From: Hansschlegelia quercus
GTDB taxonomy: Bacteria; Pseudomonadota; Alphaproteobacteria; Rhizobiales; Methylopilaceae
Assembly (NCBI RefSeq): GCF_004310425.1
Contig: NZ_SIUB01000001.1
Coordinates: 248,001 to 312,000, forward strand
Length of the DNA stretch: 64,000 bases
Direction: 5' to 3'
Part shown: piece after piece, positions 56,247-64,000 of the stretch
How positions within the stretch are numbered: position 1 is the stretch's first letter
Layout of the letters: the number at the start of each line of letters is the position of its first letter
Position numbers and translations under genes: made by a program
The notes under the pieces: generated by a model
Told to the model about the DNA's origin: nothing
What the model saw: only the letters and a program-made list of their open reading frames with translations
Database searches by the model: none

Positions 56247-57034
56247 GCGCGCCGTTCGCGCTGAGGCCGCGCGGCCGATCGCGGCTGGCGGGCGCCGCGC
56301 TCGCGCTCGCGTGGTTCTCGATCCTCGTCACGCTTTACGCGCTCGTCCTGCTGAGACTGCACGCCGTCGAAGCGTTTTCGGGCTTCGCCGCCTTCCTTAG
56401 CGGGCTGGCGCTTGCAGCGCTCGCGGCGCTGCTCGGGATCCTCGCGATGGTTCTCGTCTGGCGCAGCGGCCGGCGCGGCGGAGTCCGGGCGTTCGTAGCG
56501 GTGGTGCTTGCAGCTTGCGTGCTCGCCGGCCCAGCCTATGTCGCCGGCCGCAACATCTTCGCGCGGGGGACGGACGACGTCTCGACCGATCTCGCCGATC
56601 CCCCGCGCTTCGATCGCGCCGGTCGGGACCGCGCTTTCGGCGAGCGGCCGGCGCCCGGCCCAATCGTTCCCGCCCCGGAGGCGGACAGACAGCGCACGGT
56701 GTTCCGCGATCTCGCGCCGCTCCGCCTCGCGCTTTCGGAGGGCGATGTCGCGGGGCTAGCGCTCGGCCTCGTCGAGGCGCGCGGCTGGCGCTTGCTGGGG
56801 CCGACGTCGTTCCCGCGCGGCGGGCCGCCGACGGGGCGCATCGAGGCGATCGCGCCGTCGCCGATCCTCGGGATCCGCGATGCGGTCTCGATCCGCATCC
56901 GCCCGGACGCCGAGGGCGCCCGCGTCGACATGCGGTCGGTCTCAAGGCTTCCGGGCGTCGATTTCGGCACGAACGCCAAACGGATCGAGAGCTTTCTGGC
57001 CGACCTCGCCGCGGCGGCGAACGCCGCGCCCTAA
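56243..57034 (+). CDS. DUF1499 membrane protein
   Basis: This 263-residue protein has about three N-terminal transmembrane helices (residues about 15-110) and a C-terminal soluble DUF1499-type domain with GLALGLVEARGWRLLGP, DAVSIRIRPDAEGARVDMRS and RLPGVDFGTNAKRIESFLAD. DUF1499 proteins occur widely in Hyphomicrobiales; function unknown. The start ATG 56243 overlaps the 51-residue frame. Its 3' end is 5 bases from the convergent MBL gene. Confidence 0.83.
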   Translation: MSAPFALRPRGRSRLAGAALALAWFSILVTLYALVLLRLHAVEAFSGFAAFLSGLALAALAALLGILAMVLVWRSGRRGGVRAFVAVVLAACVLAGPAYVAGRNIFARGTDDVSTDLADPPRFDRAGRDRAFGERPAPGPIVPAPEADRQRTVFRDLAPLRLALSEGDVAGLALGLVEARGWRLLGPTSFPRGGPPTGRIEAIAPSPILGIRDAVSIRIRPDAEGARVDMRSVSRLPGVDFGTNAKRIESFLADLAAAANAAP

Positions 57035-57039
57035 GGGCC

Positions 57040-57981
57040 TCACGCCCGATAAACCCCGTCGATCCGCGCCGGGCCATCTGTCGCCGCCTCGCCGCGGGCG
57101 ACGAGGTCTTCGAGATGGGCGAACACCGACAGCCCCGCGGCGCGCGACAGCCGCGGGTCCAGCCCGCGATAGAGTTCGGCAACGAGTTCCGGGATCGTCC
57201 GGGCTCCGAGCGCCAAGCGGCCGCGGATCGCCTGCTCGCGCATCAGCCGATGACCGAGAAGGTGGCGCGAGAACTGCCGCGCGTTCCTCAGCATCGGCCC
57301 GTGACCGGGGAAATAAACCTCCTCGTCGCGGGCGATCAGCTTCCTGAGCGACGCGACGTAAGGGGCCATCGCCCCGTCCGGCGGCGCGACGACGGTGGTC
57401 GACCACGACATCACGTGGTCGCCGGAAAACAGCGCGCTCGTCTCCGGCAGCGCGAAGGCGAGATGGTTCGCGGTGTGACCGGGCGTCTCGACCGCGACCA
57501 GCGTCCAGCCAGGACCCGCGATCGCATCGCCGTCCGCCAACGCTTGGTCCGGACGGTAGCGGCCGTCCGCGCCTGCCTCGAGCGGATCGCCCTCGCCATC
57601 GAGCGACGCGCGGAAAGCGCGATGCGCGGAGCAGCCGACGAGCGGCGCGCCGACCTCCGCCGCCAGAATAGCCGCGCCGCCGGTATGATCGAGGTGGGTG
57701 TGGGTCGAGACGACGTGAGTGATCGTCTCCGACCCGACGGCCTCTAGGATCGCCGCGCGGTGTGCGGCGTGGTCTGGACCAGCGTCGACCACCGCGATCT
57801 TTCCTCGGCCGACCAGATAGCTGGCGCTGCCGGTGAAGGTGAAGGGCGAGGCGTTCGGCGCGATCACCCGGCGCACCAGGGGGGCGATTTCGACGACCTC
57901 TCCCGGCCCGGCGTCGCGCGACCTGTCGAATGCGAAGTTGTCGCTCAAAGCCGCTCTCGCTTCCGCCGGGAAGCCTCCCAT
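57040..57981 (-). CDS. MBL-fold metallo-hydrolase
   Basis: This 313-residue protein has the HxHxDH metal motif in STHTHLDHTGGAAIL, GPGWTLVAVETPGHTANHLA and FSGDHVMSWSTTVV, consistent with a glyoxalase II/LACTB2-like lactamase-fold hydrolase. A separate C-terminal winged-helix-like region (ELYRGLDPRLSRAAGLSVFA) is typical of LACTB2-type proteins. ATG 57981 gives MGGFPAEARAALSDNFAFDR. It diverges from the haem oxygenase gene across 97 bases. Confidence 0.88.
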   Translation of the reverse strand: MGGFPAEARAALSDNFAFDRSRDAGPGEVVEIAPLVRRVIAPNASPFTFTGSASYLVGRGKIAVVDAGPDHAAHRAAILEAVGSETITHVVSTHTHLDHTGGAAILAAEVGAPLVGCSAHRAFRASLDGEGDPLEAGADGRYRPDQALADGDAIAGPGWTLVAVETPGHTANHLAFALPETSALFSGDHVMSWSTTVVAPPDGAMAPYVASLRKLIARDEEVYFPGHGPMLRNARQFSRHLLGHRLMREQAIRGRLALGARTIPELVAELYRGLDPRLSRAAGLSVFAHLEDLVARGEAATDGPARIDGVYRA

Positions 57982-58078
57982 CGCCGTCGGCGCACGCCGC
58001 GTCAACCCCTCGTCGCCGCGCTGGCGTCCGGCGGCGTCGCAATGATAGCTAGCGCGCTCCACACACGCCGGACGCCCG

Positions 58079-58666
58079 ATGAGTCTCGTAGCCGAAGCCG
58101 ACACGCAGGCCCTCTCCCGCCGCCTCAAGGCGGAGACGACTGAGGCCCACGCCGCTCTCGACGCCGCGATCATGGCCAAAGCGCCGTTCGCCTCCCGCGA
58201 AGCCTATGGCCACTTCCTCGTCGTGCAGCACGCCTTCCATGCGGAGATCGACCGGCTGATCAACGACGTCGACGCCGCCGTCCTGCCCCGGGCCGACCGG
58301 CGGTTCGGCCAGATCGAAGCCGACCTCGCCGATCTCGGCCTGGCGCCCGCCGCGCCGTCCGTCCCGCGCGTCTTCGAGCCCGGCCAAACGGTCGATCCCG
58401 CCCGCGCGCTCGGCTGGCTCTATGTCGCGGAAGGCTCCAACCTCGGCGCGGCCTTCCTGCTCAAGGCGGCGGCGGGGCTCGGTCTCGACGAAGCCTTCGG
58501 CGCCCGTCATCTCGCCGGCGCGCCGGAAGGCCGCGGCGCCCGCTGGCGCGCGTTCAGCGCGGCGCTCGACGCCGTCCCGCTCGATCCAGCCGGCGAGACC
58601 CGCGCGATCGAAGGCGCCCGCGAGGCTTTCGCCCATGTCCGCGCGCTGGTCGACGTCGCCTTCTGA
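58079..58666 (+). CDS. Biliverdin-producing haem oxygenase
   Basis: This 195-residue helical protein has the proximal haem-ligand region RRLKAETTEAHAALDAAIMA with His24, and ALGWLYVAEGSNLGAAFLLK of the distal helix, as in BphO/HmuO-type haem oxygenases. It opens haem to biliverdin, CO and iron, so it may serve iron release or bilin supply. No bacteriophytochrome gene is adjacent. The start is ATG 58079. It is followed 60 bases later by the nuclease gene, probably a separate unit. Confidence 0.86.
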   Translation: MSLVAEADTQALSRRLKAETTEAHAALDAAIMAKAPFASREAYGHFLVVQHAFHAEIDRLINDVDAAVLPRADRRFGQIEADLADLGLAPAAPSVPRVFEPGQTVDPARALGWLYVAEGSNLGAAFLLKAAAGLGLDEAFGARHLAGAPEGRGARWRAFSAALDAVPLDPAGETRAIEGAREAFAHVRALVDVAF

Positions 58667-58725
58667 TTCTGCGCGAATGCCCGACTCGCGTTAACGGTCT
58701 CGCTTCCTCTTCCAGAGCGACCGCC

Positions 58726-59991
58726 ATGCCGGATTTCCGGTTCCTCCACGCAGCCGACCTGCATCTCGACAGTCCGCTGCTCGGCCTCGCCGGCCGCTCG
58801 CCTGATTTCGCGGCGCGCGTCGAGGAGGCCTCGCGCGCTGCGCTCGACGCCCTCGTGGCGCTTGCGATCGGCGAACTGTGCCGCTTCGTCCTGCTCGCGG
58901 GCGACGTGTTCGACGGCGACCTCCGCAACATCAAGGCCGGCCTGTTCTTCGTCTCCCGCATGCGGAAGCTGAACGACGCCGGCATCCCCGTTTTCATCAT
59001 CCTCGGCAATCACGACGCCGAGAACCGCTTCATGGCGCGGCTGGAGTTCCCGGAGAACGTCCATCTGTTCTCGACGAAGAAGGCCGAGACGCGGACGATC
59101 GAAGGGCTCGACGTCGCGATCCATGGCCGCAGCTTTCCGCAGCGCGACGTGGTCGAGAACATCGCGCAGGAATATCCGCCGCCCTTGGCCGGAGCCTTCA
59201 ATGTCGGCCTGCTGCACACCGCCTGCATCGGCCACGAAGGCGAGCACGCGGCCTACGCCCCCTGCTCCGTCGAGCAGCTCAGGAACCACGGCTACGACTA
59301 CTGGGCGCTTGGCCACATCCATGACCGGCGCGTCCTCAGCGAGCGGCCGCACGTGCTCTATCCCGGCAACCTGCAGGGCCGCAGCGCGCGCGAGACCGGA
59401 CCGAAGGGCGCGACGCTGGTCCATGTCGCGGACGGCTTGGTCGACAAGATCGAGCACCGGGACCTCGATTCCGTGCGCTGGGCAAACCGGACGGTCGACG
59501 TCGCAGGCGCCGAGACGTTGAACGATGCGCTCGCCGCGATACGTGCCGCGATGGACGAGGAGACGGCGACGAGCGACGGCCGGCCGCTTGCGCTCAGACT
59601 CAAGCTCACCGGCGTGACGTCGCTTCACGGGGAACTCACGCTGAAGCGCGCCTTGCTGCGCGACGAGGCCGAGACCATCGCCGCCGGCCTGTCGGCCGAA
59701 GTCTGGCTCGAAAAGCTGTCGCTCGCCACCAGGATGCCCCCAGCGCCCGCCGGAAGCGTCGATCCCACCGTCGCGGGCCAGATCGCGGCGGGCGTCGCGG
59801 GGATCGCGGAAGATCCGGCTTTCACCGAAAAAGTCGAGCTCAGGCTCGCCGAACTCAAGGCGAAGCTCCCAGCCTCCGCCCGCGCCGAAGAGCTGTTCGC
59901 TCAGCTGCGCGAAAGCGCCGGCGCGCGGGCGCGCGATCTCGCGCTCGCCATCGTCGAAGGCAAAGTGACGGGCGACGATGCGCTTCGATGA
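58726..59991 (+). CDS. SbcD/YhaO-like metallophosphoesterase (DNA repair exonuclease)
   Basis: This 421-residue protein has the calcineurin-like metal motifs HAADLHLDSP, LAGDVFDGD, ILGNHDAEN, LLHTACIGHE and GHIHDR in the right order. It matches the YhaO branch of the Mre11/SbcD family. It would cut DNA ends with its ATPase partner. The next gene, a YhaN-like ATPase, overlaps its 3' end by 14 bases, so they are made together. The start is ATG 58726. Confidence 0.93.
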   Translation: MPDFRFLHAADLHLDSPLLGLAGRSPDFAARVEEASRAALDALVALAIGELCRFVLLAGDVFDGDLRNIKAGLFFVSRMRKLNDAGIPVFIILGNHDAENRFMARLEFPENVHLFSTKKAETRTIEGLDVAIHGRSFPQRDVVENIAQEYPPPLAGAFNVGLLHTACIGHEGEHAAYAPCSVEQLRNHGYDYWALGHIHDRRVLSERPHVLYPGNLQGRSARETGPKGATLVHVADGLVDKIEHRDLDSVRWANRTVDVAGAETLNDALAAIRAAMDEETATSDGRPLALRLKLTGVTSLHGELTLKRALLRDEAETIAAGLSAEVWLEKLSLATRMPPAPAGSVDPTVAGQIAAGVAGIAEDPAFTEKVELRLAELKAKLPASARAEELFAQLRESAGARARDLALAIVEGKVTGDDALR

Positions 59992-62900
59992 GATCGCGAT
60001 CGAGCGCTACGGGGCGTTCGAAAGCCGCGCGCTGACGCTGCCGAAGACCGGGCTCTCGGTGATCTACGGCCCGAACGAGGCAGGCAAAAGCACGACGCTC
60101 TCCGCGATCGGCGACTTCCTGTTCGGCGTGCCGCCCCGAACCGTCCGCGGCGCGGTGTTCGGAAACGACGCCATCCGAATTCAGGCCACGCTATCCCGCG
60201 CCGATGGATCGAGCCTCACGCTGCGCCGGCGCAAGGGAAATGTTCGGACGCTGACAAACGGCGACAATTCCATCGTCGAAGAGGCGGCGCTCGCCACGCT
60301 GCTCGGCCCGACGAACCGCGACCGCTTCGAGACGCTGTTCGGCCTTGACCACGAACGCCTGCGCCGCGGCGGCGAGCGCCTGCTGCAAGCCGACGGCGAA
60401 ATCGGCCGGCTGATCGTGGAGGCCGGCGGCGGGCTCTCCGCCCTCGTCGCGCGGCTCAAGGCGATCGATTCCGAGATCGACCGCCTGTTCGCGCCGCGCC
60501 GCTCCGCCGACCGCGCGTTCTACAAGGCGCTCGACGCCTTCGAGGGCGCGGATCGCGAGGCGAAGGAAGGACTTCTGACGCGTGAGAAGCACGAAGCCGC
60601 CCGCGCCGCTCAGGCCGCGGCCAAGGGCGAGGAGAACAGGCTCGGAGAGGAGCGTCGGGCGCTGGCGCTCACGCTTTCCGCGCTGGAGCGGACCGCGCGC
60701 GTCATTCCGCTACTGCGCTCGCTCGACCAGGCCGAACAGGCGCTCGCTGCGATCGACGCGCCAGCGCTGCCCGAAACCTTCGACGCCGACGTCTCGGCGG
60801 CGGTTGCGGCGCTGACCCAGGCGGAAGCCGCGCTCGCCTCGGCGGAGGCGGCTTCCGAAGTGCTGAACGCCCGCCTTGGCGCGATCGCCGTCGACGACCG
60901 GCTGGTGGCCGCCGAAGCCGAGATCCGAGACGCCGCGGAGCGCGCGACCCACCTCGCCAAGCAGCGCGACGACAGGCCGAACCGCCTGAAAGAGCTCGGC
61001 GAGACCAGCGCCAGGCTCGACGGGCTGCGGCGCCGGCTCGGGCTTGGGCCGGACGAAGACCTCGGCCCGCGCCTACCCGCCGAGGAGGCCGTGAGAGCTG
61101 TCGGGGCGCTTGCGGGCGCAGCGCAGCGCAGGGCTCCCGCGGTTGAGAACGCGCACCGGGCGATCGCCGAGGCGGAGGCCGAGATCGACGCGCTTGACGC
61201 CCGGATCGCCGCGGAGCTTCGCGCCGGCCGCGGCGCGCCAGTTGGGGTGTCGACGGCCGAAATCGCCGGGCTTCCCGGCGCGATCGCGATTGCCGAGACC
61301 AAGCGCGCGCAGGGCGCCGCGGCGGAAGCCGGCGCCGAAGCGGCGGCGCGTGCGCTCGCCTTTGCGGACGTCGCCGCACTCGAAGCGCTGTCCTGCCCAG
61401 ACCCGGACTGGCTGGCGCGCGCCATCGCCCGTGACGAGACGGCGGAGACCGAGCGGCTTCGGCAGACGACGCTTAGAGCGGACGCCGAGACCCGTCGCGA
61501 CATCGCGCTGTCCGACGTCGCGCGGCTCGACATGGGCCGCGAGGTCGCAAGCGAGGCCTCGCTCGCCGCCGCCCGCCAGATCCGGACCGAGGCGTGGCGC
61601 CCGATCCGCGAGGCGCATCTCTCAGGGCAGGCGTCGTCGAGCGATCCGGAGACCAGGCGCTTGGAGGCGGACGCGCTCGAGGCGGCGTTCGCGACCTCAG
61701 ACGACATCGCCGACCGCCGCGCCGCCGAGGCCGAGCGCGCGGCGGGGCTGGCGCAGGCCAAGCGCCGCCTGAGCGAAGCGGCGGCTGCGGCGGAAGCCGC
61801 CGAACGGGCGCTGCAGGCGATCGAGGCCGGACGCGCCGAAGCGCGAGCGGAACGCTCCGCGGCTTTCCCCGACGCGGACGCCCGCGCGCCCGAACTCGGC
61901 GGCCTCAAGGCGCTCGCCGAACGCCGCCGCGACATCCTCGCTGCGACCCGTGAGGCGCGAAGCCTTCTTCGGGACGCGGAGGCAGCGCGCGCCCAGCTTT
62001 CGGGGTCGCTTGCGGCGCTCGATTTCGCGGAGCGGGCTTGCGGCCTCTCCCCTCAGCCGAATGAGCCGCTCCCACACCGGGTGCGCGCTACGCTTGCGGC
62101 GGTCGAGCGGCACGACCACGCCCATGCCGAACATATGCGCGACCTCGCCGCGCGCGAGAAGACGGCTGCGCGGCTTACAGCCGAGCGCCGGCAACTCACG
62201 ATGCTCGAGGCGGAGGAGTCGATCTGGCGCGAGGCGTGGGGGCCGGCCGTCCGCAGGCTCGGCCTCGACGTGACCGTCTCGGCCGACGACGCCGCGGCGG
62301 CCGCGGTCGAATGGTCGGGCGCCCGAGGCGTAATGACGGCGCTCGACCTGATCCGCGACCGCATCGGCAAGATGGACCGCGACGAGGCCGAGCTTTCCGA
62401 CCGCATCGCCGCAATCGGCGACACGGCCGGCGTCGCGTTGCCCGACGATTCGGTCGCGGCGGCGCGAATGCTGTTTGCGCATTTCGCCGAAACGGACGGC
62501 CGCCGCCGCGATCGAGAAACTCTGGCTCCCGACGCGAAGGAAGTCGCTCTCGTCCTCGACCGTCGCCGCGCCGAGCTGGACGAGCGGCGGGCCGAGATCG
62601 ACCGGCTCGCCGAAGCCGCCGGCGTGGCCACCGATGACGGCGCAGCCCTCGCGGCGGTCGCGGCCCGGCACGCCGAGCGGCGATCGCTCGCGCAGGAGAT
62701 CGCCCGGCTGACGGAGGGTCTCGCGACCGCTGGGGACGGACGCTCGATCGATGATCTCAGGCAAGCCGCCGCCGGGCGCGATCTCGACGAGGTCAAAGCC
62801 GACGCCGAAGCGATGCGAGCTCAGGTTCGCCGCACGGACGAGGACCATCACGACGCCATCCGCGCCGAGCACGACGCCCGCGCAAGCCTCGACGCGCTGG

Positions 62901-63460
62901 CGACGCAGGAGGGCGTGAACCGCGCGATTGTCGCCCGCGAAAGCGCGACCGCGGAGCTCCACGAGGCGGCGGAGCGTTACGTCGAGCTGTCGCTCGCCCG
63001 AGACCTCGTCAACGAGGCGATCCAGAAGGTGCGCGCCGAGCGACAGGACCCGCTGGTGGCGCGCGCCGGAGAGCTGTTCGCGCTCGCGACCCGCGGCGCC
63101 TATGCCGGCGTCGGCGCGGATGTCGACGACGGCGGTCAGCCGGTCGTCGTCGGTCGTCGCGCGGACGGGCGCACCGTCCATGTCGCCGCAATGAGCGACG
63201 GCACGCGCGACCAGTTGTTCCTCGCCTTCCGGCTCGCGAGCCTCGAAAGCTATTGCCGTGCGGCCGAGCCCCTGCCCTTCGTCGCCGATGACGTGCTCGT
63301 CCACTTCGACGACGACCGCGCCCAGGCCACGCTCGACCTGCTGGCGGAGTTCGCATCCGTCACGCAGGTGCTGCTGTTCACCCACCACGCCGGCGTGCGC
63401 GACATGGGCGCCGCGCTCGCGGCCCAAGGCCGGTGCGGTCTGGTGGAGATCGGCGGCTGA
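59978..63460 (+). CDS. SMC/Rad50-like ATPase (YhaN-like), partner of the upstream nuclease
   Basis: This 1160-residue protein has Walker A in YGPNEAGKSTTLSAIGDFLF near residue 31, long Ala/Glu/Arg-rich coiled coils (about residues 200-950), and at the C-terminus the signature AAMSDGTRDQLFLAFRLASL and Walker B LPFVADDVLVHFDDDRA. It belongs to the ATPase-with-coiled-coil group that pairs with YhaO-like nucleases. It should bridge or process DNA ends. No zinc-hook CxxC is evident in the coiled-coil centre. The start ATG 59978 lies inside the nuclease gene. Confidence 0.93.
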   Translation: MRFDEIAIERYGAFESRALTLPKTGLSVIYGPNEAGKSTTLSAIGDFLFGVPPRTVRGAVFGNDAIRIQATLSRADGSSLTLRRRKGNVRTLTNGDNSIVEEAALATLLGPTNRDRFETLFGLDHERLRRGGERLLQADGEIGRLIVEAGGGLSALVARLKAIDSEIDRLFAPRRSADRAFYKALDAFEGADREAKEGLLTREKHEAARAAQAAAKGEENRLGEERRALALTLSALERTARVIPLLRSLDQAEQALAAIDAPALPETFDADVSAAVAALTQAEAALASAEAASEVLNARLGAIAVDDRLVAAEAEIRDAAERATHLAKQRDDRPNRLKELGETSARLDGLRRRLGLGPDEDLGPRLPAEEAVRAVGALAGAAQRRAPAVENAHRAIAEAEAEIDALDARIAAELRAGRGAPVGVSTAEIAGLPGAIAIAETKRAQGAAAEAGAEAAARALAFADVAALEALSCPDPDWLARAIARDETAETERLRQTTLRADAETRRDIALSDVARLDMGREVASEASLAAARQIRTEAWRPIREAHLSGQASSSDPETRRLEADALEAAFATSDDIADRRAAEAERAAGLAQAKRRLSEAAAAAEAAERALQAIEAGRAEARAERSAAFPDADARAPELGGLKALAERRRDILAATREARSLLRDAEAARAQLSGSLAALDFAERACGLSPQPNEPLPHRVRATLAAVERHDHAHAEHMRDLAAREKTAARLTAERRQLTMLEAEESIWREAWGPAVRRLGLDVTVSADDAAAAAVEWSGARGVMTALDLIRDRIGKMDRDEAELSDRIAAIGDTAGVALPDDSVAAARMLFAHFAETDGRRRDRETLAPDAKEVALVLDRRRAELDERRAEIDRLAEAAGVATDDGAALAAVAARHAERRSLAQEIARLTEGLATAGDGRSIDDLRQAAAGRDLDEVKADAEAMRAQVRRTDEDHHDAIRAEHDARASLDALATQEGVNRAIVARESATAELHEAAERYVELSLARDLVNEAIQKVRAERQDPLVARAGELFALATRGAYAGVGADVDDGGQPVVVGRRADGRTVHVAAMSDGTRDQLFLAFRLASLESYCRAAEPLPFVADDVLVHFDDDRAQATLDLLAEFASVTQVLLFTHHAGVRDMGAALAAQGRCGLVEIGG

Positions 63461-63472
63461 GTTAAGCCGCGC

Positions 63473-63763
63473 CTAGTTGAGCCTGAACTCGGCCTTAACC
63501 GGCGCGAAGTCGGCCGGGCCGATCAGCGCCTTGTGGCCGACGCGCACCGAATGCAGCATGCCCTCGATCTCGCGCCGCCACCAATCGAGAAAGCCGCGCA
63601 GCACCGGGTATTCCGGCGCGCGATCGTACTCCTGCCAGACATATGATTGCAGAAGCGCCGGATGATCCGGCAGCCGGTAGAGGATCTCGGCAGTCGTCAG
63701 GCCGAAACCGTCGATCTGGCGGGCAAAGTCCCCGTCGCTTACAGAACGTCCGCATCCGTTCAT
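63473..63763 (-). CDS. usg: Usg family protein
   Basis: This 96-residue protein has the family pattern LTTAEILYRLPDHPALLQSY, VWQEYDRAPEYPVLRGFLDW and WRREIEGMLHSVRVGH, found across alphaproteobacteria. Function is unknown. ATG 63763 follows GGAGCGCGACCC. It converges on the YhaN-like gene with 12 bases between stops. Confidence 0.9.
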   Translation of the reverse strand: MNGCGRSVSDGDFARQIDGFGLTTAEILYRLPDHPALLQSYVWQEYDRAPEYPVLRGFLDWWRREIEGMLHSVRVGHKALIGPADFAPVKAEFRLN

Positions 63764-63854
63764 GGGTCGCGCTCCATCGCCTTTACGGCGCGGGGTCCGA
63801 CGCGCCGCACAAATACTGTGTTACGCCTTGCTCCTCCATGACAATCCCAAGACG

Positions 63855-63870
63855 TTAACAACGCTTTAAC
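63855..63870 (+). promoter_or_regulatory. CtrA-type binding site
   Basis: TTAA-N7-TTAAC with the two TTAA blocks at 63855-63858 and 63866-63869 matches the CtrA consensus exactly. It lies 122 bases before ATG 63992 of the gene running off the right edge, and 92 bases upstream of usg on the other strand. Alphaproteobacteria use CtrA for cell-cycle and motility genes. Confidence 0.65.
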
Positions 63871-63991
63871 CAGATTCTTTTGGCAGCCGGACCTCGCGAG
63901 TGCTGCGATCGGACAGGGCGACGTCCGACGGTCCGACGTCTGCGTAAGGCTGGGGCGCCTGATGTCAGAGCCTTCCTCCGGAGCATGCCCG

Positions 63992-64000
63992 ATGCGTTTC
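63992..64000 (+). CDS. Probable start of the next gene (cut by right edge)
   Basis: ATG 63992 (MRF...) has GGAG 8 bases upstream (63980-63983) and a CtrA box before it. Only three codons are visible, so nothing can be said of the product. ATG 63963 is an alternative start. Confidence 0.3.

Overview
The window is chromosomal DNA of a high-GC alphaproteobacterium, most likely of the order Hyphomicrobiales (Rhizobiales). Supporting signs are the uniformly GC-rich third codon positions, a Usg-family gene, a ReAV-type L-asparaginase, an ELM1-like gene beside trxB, the carB-greA order, a heterodimeric methylmalonyl-CoA mutase, sites resembling EcfG (general stress) promoters, and a near-perfect CtrA box. 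I cannot name the genus. I see no rRNA, tRNA, CRISPR array, insertion sequence or prophage, so this reads as core chromosome with a few accessory patches.

Layout, left to right. 1-6.2 kb: a leftward iron-type cluster (imelysin, Tat-exported multicopper oxidase, di-haem oxidoreductase, second imelysin, DUF1513 protein cut by the left edge). 6.4-10.7 kb: mrp leftward, then mobA and a polar amino acid ABC transporter (binding protein plus two permeases, no ATPase gene) rightward. 10.7-12.7 kb: a leftward four-gene signalling operon (EF-hand protein, ECF sigma factor, anti-sigma factor, Spy/CpxP-like periplasmic protein). 12.8-19.4 kb: a uracil-DNA glycosylase family protein divergent from a membrane histidine kinase, a YebC-type regulator, a YdeP-type molybdopterin oxidoreductase coupled to a small winged-helix protein, and a YqeY protein.

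19.5-34.2 kb: carA and carB, separated by five genes including a cold-shock protein, then greA, a LysR regulator, trxB, an ELM1-like gene, a lytic transglycosylase, and topoisomerase IB with a small Rho-N-like protein. 34.3-42 kb: an orphan flagellar-rod-like protein, asparaginase, folP, two small proteins, a HerA-like ATPase, an M20 peptidase and an outer-membrane beta-barrel protein. 42-51 kb: mutA-mutB with a coupled 74-residue protein, csbD, meaB, a PRISE-type reductase and dxs. 51-64 kb: a membrane alpha/beta-hydrolase-like protein, an extensin-family protein, a class III aminotransferase, DUF1499, an MBL-fold hydrolase divergent from a haem oxygenase, a YhaO/YhaN-like nuclease-ATPase pair, usg, and a CtrA-type site ahead of a gene that leaves the window.

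How the genes work together. The first cluster looks like periplasmic iron handling, with an oxidase and a di-haem protein as redox partners of two imelysins. MutA/MutB/MeaB form the mutase with its GTPase chaperone. MobA could mature the cofactor of the nearby YdeP-type enzyme. Two stress-type genes (csbD and the topoisomerase IB operon) each have an EcfG-like promoter facing them. The most promising candidates for something under-described are the imelysin-multicopper oxidase-di-haem cluster, the EF-hand-led ECF operon, and the small proteins coupled to the mutase and to the YdeP-type enzyme.
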